Shown: in pieces, positions 8,495-17,400 of the stretch | Numbering within the stretch: position 1 is the stretch's first letter | Layout of the letters: each line of letters opens with the position of its first letter | NCBI RefSeq assembly: GCF_947493765.1 | Contig: NZ_CANLSZ010000001.1 | Span: forward strand, 556,448-620,447 | From: an uncultured Arthrobacter sp. | GTDB taxonomy: Bacteria > Actinomycetota > Actinomycetes > Actinomycetales > Micrococcaceae | Direction of reading: 5' to 3' | DNA length: 64,000 nucleotides | Translations under genes and position numbers: made by a program | Notes under the pieces: generated by a model | The model's database searches: none | Told to the model about the DNA's origin: nothing | Seen by the model: the letters and a program-made list of their open reading frames with translations, nothing else

Positions 8495-9828
8495 GCCCGG
8501 AATCCTCCGGGAGGGTGGCCTGCGCCGATCGACAGCGCCTCGGCCAGCAACCGCTCGGCGACGGCCAGCCGGGAGAGTGCCTCCGCCTCTCCCCCTCCGA
8601 CCCGACGCCGTGCACCGGCCACCAGGGTGAGCACCACGGCCGCGGCCCTGGACCGGAGCGCCACGGGGTCGACGGACTCGTCGAAGACCCGCAGGAAACG
8701 CTGGACCGCCTGAGCCACGCGGACATGGCCCGCGTCCTGGCCGGGCAGCACGGCCAGGTGTCCCACACAGCATGCGAGATCGTCCACCAGGTGCCCGGGT
8801 CCGAGCGTGTCGAGATCCAGCAGTGCCGAGACCGCGGTGCCGCTGATGAACACATTCCCCCCGTGGAAGTCACCGTGGGTCGGCACGAGCGGGCCCGCGT
8901 CGCTCGCACGGACGACGTCGTCGATCCTTTGCGCGAGCAGTCGGATCCGGTGCGCCTCCGCCGGGAGCGCCGCCACGGCAGCCTCTCCGTAGTCGCGGAC
9001 GCGGTCCGCCCAGGAGGGACGGGCCGGCAGCCCGAGCACCGACGCCGGCAGCGAGGCCAGCGTGCGCACCAGGATCCCCGGATCGATCCCCGCCGCCCCG
9101 TCCCGCAGCAGCAGCACGGCCAGGCGGTGGCCCGCAACAGGATGCATGGCGACGACGTCGAGCAGCGGGTCCGCGGCCAGGACGGGCGCCGGCACGCCTG
9201 CCTCGTGCAGCAGCGCGTGGCGGTGCGCCAGGGGCGCAGCCCTCCCCGCCCGCAGCACCTTCAGGTACCGGTGCTGGTCCCCGTTCCGGGCGAGTACCAC
9301 GGCACGGCGCAGGGGCCGATAGGCGCGCAGCCGGAGCACGGTCTCCGCGGGCCGGGCTCCCCCGCCGAAGGCGAACGCCGTGGCGCGCCGGGGATCGAGG
9401 GCCGACGGCAGTCCCGGCAGCAGCGGGTCGGCCGGGTGCAGCCAGAGCGCCAGCGGGCTCCCGCCGACGGCGGGGAAGCTGGTGACGCCGCTCGGGTCAC
9501 CCGGCAAGTGGCAGGAGGTGATGCAGGCCGTGGTCGGAGCGGGGGACGGCGGAGCGGCGGAGGGGCCGCCGCACACCACCGGCGAGGGCCTCGTGGCGAT
9601 CGAGAAGACCCGGGTGACCCCGGCGCCGGGGCGGTGGTGGAGCGATCCCGGGGCCCAGGAGGTGAGCTCCCAGCCCGCCGCGGCGAGCGCCGACCGCAGC
9701 AGGCCCTCGGGGGCCCTGGACCCGAGGAGACCGATCGTGTCCTGCTCGCGCAGGATCCGCCGCCGTCCGGGACCCGCCGCGTCCCGTCCCCGGGGGATCT
9801 CAGGGTCGACGAGCCGCTCCGCAGCCAC
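8491..9828 (-). CDS. APH-fold phosphotransferase family protein
   Basis: Aminoglycoside-phosphotransferase/choline-kinase fold, 445 aa. The catalytic loop is THGDFHGGNVF and the metal-binding motif LLDLDTLGPG. The N-terminal 150 residues lack family similarity by eye and are rich in Pro and Ala. It starts at GTG 9828, 18 bases after sepX, in the galU-rimJ-sepX strand. The ribosome site is weak. Substrate unknown; nothing here points to antibiotic resistance specifically. Confidence 0.8.
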   Translation of the reverse strand: MAAERLVDPEIPRGRDAAGPGRRRILREQDTIGLLGSRAPEGLLRSALAAAGWELTSWAPGSLHHRPGAGVTRVFSIATRPSPVVCGGPSAAPPSPAPTTACITSCHLPGDPSGVTSFPAVGGSPLALWLHPADPLLPGLPSALDPRRATAFAFGGGARPAETVLRLRAYRPLRRAVVLARNGDQHRYLKVLRAGRAAPLAHRHALLHEAGVPAPVLAADPLLDVVAMHPVAGHRLAVLLLRDGAAGIDPGILVRTLASLPASVLGLPARPSWADRVRDYGEAAVAALPAEAHRIRLLAQRIDDVVRASDAGPLVPTHGDFHGGNVFISGTAVSALLDLDTLGPGHLVDDLACCVGHLAVLPGQDAGHVRVAQAVQRFLRVFDESVDPVALRSRAAAVVLTLVAGARRRVGGGEAEALSRLAVAERLLAEALSIGAGHPPGGFRA

Positions 9829-9846
9829 GGAACAGCGAGGACCGGG

Positions 9847-10929
9847 TCAGGCGCGTCGGCGCTGCAGGACGCCGTCGAGGTCGAGGCCGGTGGAGCCGTG
9901 CTTCGCGGCTGCCTCTCCGGCACCCCGGACGGCGGCGCCGGTCGCCTCCTCGTGGGCCGTGGCCGTTCCCCGCCCCGCGTCCCCGTCCGCCGCGGCGGCC
10001 CTGCGCACGGCGGCTTCGGCGGCCTTGATCGGCACGGTCGTGGACGCCTTCGGGGCCTTCGGGAGATCGAGTGGGAGCGGGGCCACCCGCTCGGCCTTGG
10101 CGGCATCGACGTAGGTGGGGCGCGGGACCTCGACGGGCACCCACGCCGTGGCGCCCGCTCGTTCCCCCGCGTACGGGGTCGACCGGACCGGGGAGGCGTC
10201 CTCGGGAGCCGGGTCCTCCGGGTCGGCCGCGTCGACGTCCGGCCGGACGTCGACGGCCGAGGAGCCCTGCGCAACGGCGAGGGCCGCGGTCCTCAGCTCC
10301 ATGGGCGTCAACGGCCGCGCGTCGGCCTCCTCGGCGTCGAAGAGGGCGGTGGCACGGACCGGTCCGGGCCGCGTGCTCGGGGCGGCGACCGGCTCGGGGT
10401 CCTCGGCGTAGGCCGGTCCCATGGCATCGGCGAAGGCGCGATCGACGCGGGCGCGGCGGGCGCGGACGGCCAGGACCCTCAGGAGTGCGATCGACGCCGC
10501 GCCCAGCGCGAAGCAGAGCAGCGGCACCAGGAGGGAGACGACCCCGAAGACTCCGAGCAGGAGCGTGACGAGGCCGACGGCGAGGGCGACCAAGCCGACG
10601 ACCGCGATCGCGAGGCGGCCCGGACGGAGGACGAGGGAGGGTGTGCGCCGCGATGCTCCGGCCGGGGCCGCGTGGCCCGTACCGGAGTCGGCCGGCGCGG
10701 TAGCAACTGCGCTGTCGGCGGGACGGTCGGCCCCGTCCGGTGTCGTCATGTCCTGTGGTGTGGTCATCAGCATGATCCCCCTCGCGCGATCCGCGCCGGC
10801 CCCCGCGGCCGGCTGTCCGGTGGTGGCCATGTCGGGGAGACTCCGGCGGAGCGCCGAGGGCGCCACCCAGACCAGCCAGAGGCCGACGACCGCCACGAGC
10901 ACCAGGGAGCTATCCAGAGAGAAGACCAC
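9847..10929 (-). CDS. sepX: SepX/GlpR-type divisome membrane protein
   Basis: Actinobacterial membrane protein, 360 aa. The N-terminal span SSLVLVAVVGLWLVWVAPSAL is the hallmark of SepX (Streptomyces) and GlpR (Corynebacterium), which help place or tether the division apparatus. A second hydrophobic pair lies at about residues 105-155, followed by a long disordered, charged tail. It sits just downstream of galU and rimJ, the conserved actinobacterial neighbourhood. A TACCGT hexamer seven bases before GTG 10929 suggests its own leaderless promoter. The name rests on the N-terminus plus synteny. Confidence 0.75.
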   Translation of the reverse strand: MVFSLDSSLVLVAVVGLWLVWVAPSALRRSLPDMATTGQPAAGAGADRARGIMLMTTPQDMTTPDGADRPADSAVATAPADSGTGHAAPAGASRRTPSLVLRPGRLAIAVVGLVALAVGLVTLLLGVFGVVSLLVPLLCFALGAASIALLRVLAVRARRARVDRAFADAMGPAYAEDPEPVAAPSTRPGPVRATALFDAEEADARPLTPMELRTAALAVAQGSSAVDVRPDVDAADPEDPAPEDASPVRSTPYAGERAGATAWVPVEVPRPTYVDAAKAERVAPLPLDLPKAPKASTTVPIKAAEAAVRRAAAADGDAGRGTATAHEEATGAAVRGAGEAAAKHGSTGLDLDGVLQRRRA

Positions 10930-11022
10930 ACCTAGAACGGTAGGAGTCCAGGGCTCCGCGAGGGCGTATTGGCCCCGGTGTGTCGGGCGCGGATGTGGTC
11001 CGGGGGCAGCAAACCGGCCCGA

Positions 11023-11649
11023 TCAGTCGCGTCGGGGCCGGTTCTCCGACCAGGACGCGAGCAGACCGCGCGGCACGTCCTCGGCCGTGAGTGCGAAGCT
11101 GCGGTGATCCGCCCACTGCCCGGCGATGTGCAGGTACCGCCGGCGCAGCCCCTCGTCGCGGAAGCGGAGCTTCTCCACGACGCGCAGACTGGGCCGGTTC
11201 TCCGGCCGGATGTTGATCTCCATGCGGTGCAGGCCGAGCTCGTCGAAGCAGTAGTCCGTGGCGAGCGCGACGGCGGTCGGCGCGATGCCCCGACCGGCGC
11301 GGTCGGCGTCCACCCAGTACCCCAGGGTGGCACTGAGTGCCGACCCCCAGGTGATGCTCGAGACGGTCAGCTGCCCGACCAGCCGCGCGTCCCGCGATCC
11401 GGGCTGCTGCTCCGTGATCAGGAAGGGCAGGGCGAGACCGGCGCGTGCCTGGGCCGTGAGCGTCCGTACCATCTGGTGGTAGGTGGGCAGGTAGCCGTCC
11501 GGGTCGGGATTGGACGCCTCCCAGGGTGCGAGCCATTCGACGTTGCGGTTCCGCAGCGCCGTCCAGGTCCCCTTGTCACGGTGGCGGATGGGTCTCAGGA
11601 CCACGGAGCCGGACCTGAGATTCACAGGCCAGCTTGCCGCCGACCACAC
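11023..11649 (-). CDS. RimJ/RimL-type GNAT N-acetyltransferase
   Basis: GCN5-family acetyltransferase, 208 aa, of the ribosomal-protein-alanine acetyltransferase type. Core motif GYWVDADRAGRGIAPTAVAL binds acetyl-CoA, and LHRMEINIRPENRPSLRVVEKL is the typical motif B region. GTG 11649 lies six bases past the galU stop, so co-transcription is likely. Its true protein substrate is unknown; the gene is conserved beside galU in actinobacteria. Confidence 0.87.
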   Translation of the reverse strand: MWSAASWPVNLRSGSVVLRPIRHRDKGTWTALRNRNVEWLAPWEASNPDPDGYLPTYHQMVRTLTAQARAGLALPFLITEQQPGSRDARLVGQLTVSSITWGSALSATLGYWVDADRAGRGIAPTAVALATDYCFDELGLHRMEINIRPENRPSLRVVEKLRFRDEGLRRRYLHIAGQWADHRSFALTAEDVPRGLLASWSENRPRRD

Positions 11650-11655
11650 GACGGG

Positions 11656-12552
11656 TCAGAGATCCTTGCTGAAGTTCTTGATCCAGTCCCGCAGGTCCGG
11701 GCCCAGATCCTCCCGCTCCGAGGCGAGCGTGACGACGGCCTTGAGATAGCTCAGCTTGTCGCCGGTGTCGTAGCGTCGCCCGCGGAAGACCACGCCGTAC
11801 ACCCCGGAGCCCTCGCCCTCGGCGGCGGCGAGGGTCTGCAGGGCGTCCGTCAGCTGGATCTCGTCACCCCGGCCGGGTTCGGTGGTCTCCAGCACCTCGA
11901 ACACCCGCGGGTGGAGCACGTAGCGGCCGATCAGGGCAAGATTCGACGGCGCGTCCTCCACCGAGGGCTTCTCCACGAGCTCGTTGACGCGGACGTGGCT
12001 CTCGCCGTCGATCTCCGTGATGTCGGCGCAGCCGTAGGCGCTGATCTGCTGGGGGTCGACCTCGATGAGGGCGATCACGGATCCGCCCGTCCTGGCCTGC
12101 ACCTCGATCATCGTCTCGAGCAGCGGGTCGCGCTCGTCGATGAGGTCGTCGCCGAGCAGGACGGCGAACGGTTCGTCACCGACGTGCAGCTTGGCGCGCA
12201 GCACCGCGTGGCCGAGGCCCTTCGGGTCACCCTGGCGGAGGTAGTGGATGTCGCCGAGCTCGGACGGACGGCGGACGGCCGCCAGCTTGTCGTGATCACC
12301 CTTCTCCTCGAGGGTCTGCTCGATGAAGGGGACGCGGTCGAAATGGTCCTCGAGTGCGCGCTTGTTGCGGCCGGTGATCATCAGGACGTCCGACAGCCCC
12401 GCATCCACCGCTTCCTGGACCACGTACTGGATGGCCGGCTTGTCCACCACCGGGAGCATCTCCTTCGGCATGGCCTTCGTGGCGGGGAGGAAGCGGGTTC
12501 CCAGGCCTGCCGCGGGGATAACGGCCTTCGTCACGCGTGATCGCAAAGTCAT
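11656..12552 (-). CDS. galU: UTP-glucose-1-phosphate uridylyltransferase
   Basis: Makes UDP-glucose for cell-wall and storage polysaccharides; 298 aa, normal GalU length. The nucleotide-binding N-terminus is TKAVIPAAGLGTRFLPATKAMPKEM split as usual, with PKGLGHAVL and VEKPSVEDAPSNLALIGRYV further on. ATG 12552 matches the family start; TAGTGT seven bases upstream (12560-12565) suggests leaderless transcription. It is first in the galU-rimJ-sepX-APH series and divergent from 5-FTHF cyclo-ligase with only 56 bases between. Confidence 0.95.
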   Translation of the reverse strand: MTLRSRVTKAVIPAAGLGTRFLPATKAMPKEMLPVVDKPAIQYVVQEAVDAGLSDVLMITGRNKRALEDHFDRVPFIEQTLEEKGDHDKLAAVRRPSELGDIHYLRQGDPKGLGHAVLRAKLHVGDEPFAVLLGDDLIDERDPLLETMIEVQARTGGSVIALIEVDPQQISAYGCADITEIDGESHVRVNELVEKPSVEDAPSNLALIGRYVLHPRVFEVLETTEPGRGDEIQLTDALQTLAAAEGEGSGVYGVVFRGRRYDTGDKLSYLKAVVTLASEREDLGPDLRDWIKNFSKDL

Positions 12553-12608
12553 GGGGACCACACTACATAAAGAGGACGGGATCCCCCGGGCACGGGCACA
12601 ATGGGGGC

Positions 12609-13265
12609 ATGACACGCTCCGCGAGTGGGCCCGACGGCCACGATGACAAGGTCCGGCTGCGTTCGTGGCTCCGCGAGAGGCGCGACGCACTGGAGCCCGC
12701 GGACCGGGCCGCCCAGTCCCGGGACCTGGCACGCCATGTCCTGGACCATGTCGGCAGCACTGTCCCGCCATCCGGCGACGGCGCCCGGTCGACCATCGCG
12801 GCCTACCTCGGCGTGGCGCCGGAACCCGACACCATCGCGCTGCTCACCGCGTTGGCTCCCGACCACGACATCGTGGTTCCCATCTGCGAGCCCCGCTACC
12901 AGCTCTCCTGGGCGGCCTGGACACCGGGGACACCCCTGGAACGATCGGTCCGGGCACCGGTGGGAGAGCCCGGGGGCCGGAGGTTCGCCTTCACGGAGCT
13001 GACCGGGGTGCACCTCATCCTCGTGCCCGCGCTGGGGATCGACGAGGACGGTCAGCGGGTGGGTCAGGGCGGCGGCTACTACGATCGCTTCCTTGCCGAC
13101 CACCCGCATGATGCCCCGGACGCCGTACCGCGTCTGGGCATCGTCTACCGGAGCGAGCTCCTGCCGGCGGGCCGAGTACCCGCCCGGCCCTACGACCAGC
13201 CGCTCCACGGTGCGTTCACCGCCGACGGCCTCCGCCTCTTCGGGGAGCGCGCCACACCCGTGTAG
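12609..13265 (+). CDS. 5-formyltetrahydrofolate cyclo-ligase
   Basis: MTHFS converts 5-formyl-THF to 5,10-methenyl-THF using ATP; 218 aa. The nearly invariant motif GQGGGYYDRFL is present, with LPAGRVPARPYDQPLHG before the C-terminus. ATG 12609 is chosen because it gives the normal N-terminus and the upstream frame overlaps galU. It heads a short plus-strand series with FmdB and the SAF gene. Confidence 0.92.
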   Translation: MTRSASGPDGHDDKVRLRSWLRERRDALEPADRAAQSRDLARHVLDHVGSTVPPSGDGARSTIAAYLGVAPEPDTIALLTALAPDHDIVVPICEPRYQLSWAAWTPGTPLERSVRAPVGEPGGRRFAFTELTGVHLILVPALGIDEDGQRVGQGGGYYDRFLADHPHDAPDAVPRLGIVYRSELLPAGRVPARPYDQPLHGAFTADGLRLFGERATPV

Positions 13266-13343
13266 ACTGGCACTCGACCCCGGAGAGTGCCAAGTGCAGT
13301 ACCGAGCGCCCCGAGTCCTCGAAGTCCGTCCAGGAGGATCTCC

Positions 13344-13658
13344 ATGCCCATGTATGCCTACGCCTGCAAGGATTGCGGCCACGCTTTCGACATCCAGCAG
13401 TCGTTCTCCGAGGACTCCCTCGCGGTGTGCCCGGAATGCAGCGGCGCCCTGCGCAAGAAGTTCAACAGCGTGGGCGTGGTCTTCAAGGGCTCCGGTTTCT
13501 ACCGGAACGATTCCAGGTCCGGTCCGGTGAGCGCGGAGGCCGGCTCCGCCCCGGGCACCCCGGCGACCACCGCATCAGGCGGCAGCGCTGAGGGCACCAG
13601 GACCCCGACCTCGGACAGCTCGTCCACGACGCCCACGACGGCACCCGCCGCACCCTGA
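13344..13658 (+). CDS. FmdB-family zinc-ribbon protein
   Basis: Small protein, 104 aa. The N-terminal zinc ribbon has two CxxC pairs (CKDC and CPEC) in the order typical of FmdB: MYAYACKDCGHAFDIQQSF. The C-terminal 45 residues are Gly/Ser/Thr/Pro-rich and disordered. ATG 13344 has AGGAGG at a good distance (13332-13337). It belongs to a conserved actinobacterial neighbourhood with the cyclo-ligase and SAF genes. Proposed roles of FmdB (regulation, zinc binding) are not proven. Confidence 0.85.
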   Translation: MPMYAYACKDCGHAFDIQQSFSEDSLAVCPECSGALRKKFNSVGVVFKGSGFYRNDSRSGPVSAEAGSAPGTPATTASGGSAEGTRTPTSDSSSTTPTTAPAAP

Positions 13659-13802
13659 TGCGTCGGCTCCTCCGCGGGCCCGCCGATGTCCTGCGGCGCC
13701 CGTCGGCACGGCGCGAGCCCACCGTGTGCCGGTCGACCGAGCGCCTGTCCACATAGCACCGTCCCGCCTCCGGCGCCGACGGGCCGGGGCTAGGTTCCAG
13801 GC

Positions 13803-14471
13803 ATGAATCCGATGCGCCACCAGACCAGCACCCTGCGCCGCCGTGCCCGCCGTGGCCTCCACCGCCACCGGCGGCTCCTGGCCAGCCTCCTCCTCTGCGT
13901 GGCCGCGGGCGTGGCCGTGGAAGCCGCCGTGGGCGACGGACCGGCGTCGACCCCGGTGGTCAGCGCGGTCCGCGACCTCGCGGTGGGCACGGTGATCACG
14001 GCGGCCGATGTGACCGTCGTCGAGGTTGCGGGAGGAGCCGCTATCGGCAGCGCCCTCACGGACGTCCACCGGGTGACGGGCCAGCGACTGGCTACTCCCC
14101 TCGGCAGGGGCTCCCCCGTGTACACCACGTCACTCGTGGGTGACGGGCTGTTGACGGGCACCGCTCCGGGCACCGTCGCCGTCCCCCTGCGCCCGGCCGA
14201 TCCGGCCACCGTGCAGCTCCTGGCTCCCGGGCACCTCGTGGACGTGGTCCTCAGTACCGGCGACGGTTACGACGCAACGGCCGATTCCATCGTCCTGGCA
14301 CGGTCGGTCGCCGTCCTCTGGACGGACCCGGGAGGAGCGGGAGGCGGGTGGCCGGGCGCGGGTCAGGACGGCGGACTCGTCGTGGTCGCCGCCGGAGCCG
14401 ACGAGGCCGCGGCCCTGGCAGGATCGTCGAGTTCGGGGGACGTGCACCTGGTCCTGACGTCGGGCCCCTGA
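13803..14471 (+). CDS. SAF-domain protein (CpaB/RcpC-like)
   Basis: 222 aa with an Arg-rich N-terminus, one membrane span (LLASLLLCVAAGVAVEAAV), then a SAF domain: PVVSAVRDLAVGTVITAADV and GSPVYTTSLV. The C-terminal part resembles RcpC/CpaB, the Flp pilus assembly family, but no other pilus genes are present. TAGGTT six bases before the ATG (13791-13796) suggests a leaderless message. Exported or membrane anchored; function in this context unknown. Confidence 0.75.
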   Translation: MNPMRHQTSTLRRRARRGLHRHRRLLASLLLCVAAGVAVEAAVGDGPASTPVVSAVRDLAVGTVITAADVTVVEVAGGAAIGSALTDVHRVTGQRLATPLGRGSPVYTTSLVGDGLLTGTAPGTVAVPLRPADPATVQLLAPGHLVDVVLSTGDGYDATADSIVLARSVAVLWTDPGGAGGGWPGAGQDGGLVVVAAGADEAAALAGSSSSGDVHLVLTSGP

Positions 14472-14498
14472 CCTGGGCCTGGCCCCGGTGCGCCGCGC

Positions 14499-17400
14499 CT
14501 AGCCCCAGTGCGGCGGGCGCTGCTCCCGGAGCCAGGCATCGTGATCGCCCTCGGTGTCGCCCCAGGACCGGGCGTCGTCCTCCGACGCCGTCACCGGCAG
14601 AACGGGAGCTGCATCGGCGGATCCCGCCGCGTCGGTCTTCCCGGGCTCGTCGTCCGGTCGTGATGGCCTCTGGTGCACGTGGTCGCCGTCCTTCGCCTCG
14701 GGGCGGCCGTGGCCGCCGCTGCGTGGTGGGAGGCCGATGAGGGCCGAGGCGTGCTCGGCGCATCCGTCGGGGTCGGCGAACACCTCGATGGTCCACAGCG
14801 GCAGATACCGCCATCCCATGCGTTCGAGCACCTGGGGCCGGAGCCTGCTGCGTTCACGGACGGACATCGCGCCGTACCTGGCGGTGCCGTCCGATTCGAT
14901 GGCCACGGCCGCCGGACGCTCGTCCCGGACCGCTGCCGCACTCCCGTCGGCGCGGAGATCGGCGGGACGTACCGCCACGATGTCCAGTACACCGGCGTAG
15001 TGGTCCCTGACCTCGGCGCCCCGGAGCCGCAACCGGTCCACGAGGTCCGCGACCAGCGGATCCTCGTTGCCGACGGAGGCCGAGTCCGCATCCACCGGAC
15101 CACCGACCTCGCGCTGCAGGAGCCCGTAGAAGTCGAGGGCCCCGGCGGTCAACCGGTCCGGATCCAGGTCCGAGGGCTGGAAACAGGTCAGGACGTGCAG
15201 GTGCCGCCGCGCGCGCGTCATGGCCATGACGAAGTTCCGCCGGCCGTTCGGACCGGACAGGGAGCCGAAGGAGTGCAGCGTGCGGCCGTGCGGCGTCCTG
15301 CCGTAACCGAGGGAGAAGATGATGGTGTCGCGGATCAGTCCGCCCGCGCGCTCCACGGGCACCACACGGAACGCCTCCCGGCCCGGGACGAAGAACTCGG
15401 TGGCCCACGGGAACTCGACCAGTTGGCGCCGCACGGCCTCGCCCACGCGCACCGCATGCCGCGCACTCGCCGTGACGACCGCCAGCGACGAGTCCGAGCG
15501 ATGGCGGACGTGGTCGAAGACGAGGTCGAGCACGCGGTCGACCTCGGCGTCCACGCTCTCCACGCCGTCGTGCTCCGAGCTCGGCATGCCCGTCCCGTGC
15601 GGCAGGTACTCCACGGCCAGCCCGCGGGGCTCCCCCGTGACCTCCGAGGCCTGCGGCAGGCGCGAGAGCTTGCCGTCGTAGAAGGACTCGCTCAGCAGCG
15701 CGGTGAGCGAACGATCCACCCCGCGGTACACCTCCGTGAGTCCGCGCACCGGCAGCACCCCCCGCAGCGCCTCGAAGGCACTGGGGAGCGGCTCGAACAC
15801 CGGCGCCTGATCGGCGCCCTGCGCCTCGACGCCGAAGCGCGTGGGCCCCGCGAGGCGATCGTCGCCGAAGACCACCACCTGCCCGGACCGTGCCACGCAG
15901 GGCACCGCGCTCTGCACGGACATCGATTCACCGTCGAGGAGGACGGCGATGTCGAACGAGAAACCCTCCGGCGCCGCTCCCCTGATGCTCAGGGGACTCG
16001 TGGTCCACACCGGGAGCAGGGCCGTGACCAGGTCACGGTGCAGGGAGACCAGGATCTCGAGCGTCAGGGTTCCGTCCTTGAGCTCCTGGCGCAGCCGCCC
16101 GGCATCCTGAGCGTGATCCTGGACGGCGGTGCGCCAGCGCTCGGCGAGCACCCACCGGAGGCGGGCCGGGCCGGAGGCGATGTGGGCGTTGTCCGCCGCA
16201 CGGTACTCCGCCTCGAGCCGGCGCAGGCTGTCGCCGTCGGACATGGCGAGGTAGTCGTCGCCGGTGATCATGGCCTCGAGGGCCGACTGCCACCAGGCGA
16301 GTTCCAGTTCCGCACCCACCTGCTCGGCCGGCACCTCGCGGGAGGCCAGATCGGCGATCAGCTCGCCGAGACCCTGCTCGCGCATCTCGTCGAGCAGCAG
16401 GGTCCGCTCGGGCAGCGTCTCCAGGGCCGGCCGGTCCGCCGCGAGGTCCCGGAGCAGTGCCTCCAGCTCGTCCAGGTCCAGCGCTGCCAGATCGGGGTGC
16501 TTCCCGGTGGGCCGGAGGATCGCGGTGAGCTCCTCCAGCCGCTCCTCGACCGCGCGGTACCGGGCGTGGAGCTCGGCGAGACCGCCGGGCACCGAGGGCT
16601 GGCGTTCCGACAGCGCGTGGCGCGTCCAGAGCGTGCGCTGCTGCTGCACCTCGAGCAGCGCGGCATGGAGGTCCGCGACGTGGACCCCGGGCCGGATGTA
16701 CTCCTTGGCCACGCGACGCAGCCGCGACCTGGTCATGGAGCTCATCTCGATCTCGCGTTCCTTCCGCCACGAGGACGGGGCGGTGGCCGAGATGAGGTCG
16801 GTGACCGGACGATCGAAGAGATCGGGGGTGAATCTCTCCAGGCTCTCCTGCACGGCCAGGACGAGGTCCAGCTGATCCCCCCACTCACGGACGTTCCCGC
16901 CCAGGAGGAGCTGCGTGTGCTCGGCGACGCGGCGCACGGCGGCGCGGAGTTCGGGGACCTCCTCGCTGAGCTGCTCCGCGAGAGCGTGCGCGTGCTCCGT
17001 CTCCTTGCGGTTCAGCAGGGGCGCGCCGTACCAGGGGCTCTCGGTGGAGGCCCTGCTGAAGCTGCCCAGCTCCGCGGCACGCTCGAGGCGCTCGGTGAGC
17101 TCCCCGCGGTCGGCGATGGCGTCGAGCACGCTGCGCTTGAGGCGCACGGTGGTGGACGGCGCGGGGTCGAGGGCGGTCAGCCGGGCGAGGGACTGCATCG
17201 CCTGGTACGGGGAGCACGCCCACCGGCTCCGGACGTCGTGCAGGCTGCTCACATGCTCGATGAGCTGGTGGCGATGCCCGGTCAGCGTCGTGTGGAGTGC
17301 CTCCAGCTCGGGTTCCGCGGCCTTCTCGTTGCGCACGATCGCGCGGACGACGGCCTCGCGGAGCTGCTCCGGCCCGGTGCGAGCGCCCAGCTGGAGCACC

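Noticed and set aside
8491..9828. Aminoglycoside resistance gene
   Set aside because: Only the general APH fold motifs are present; the N-terminus is unlike resistance kinases and the context is a divisome/cell-envelope locus.
8515..10935. Plus-strand 806-codon frame over the APH and sepX genes
   Set aside because: Composition is Arg/Gly/Pro-rich without motifs; the opposite strand carries two recognisable proteins.
13658..13756. 33-codon frame after FmdB
   Set aside because: Arg-rich, no ribosome site beyond overlap with the FmdB stop, no recognisable feature.
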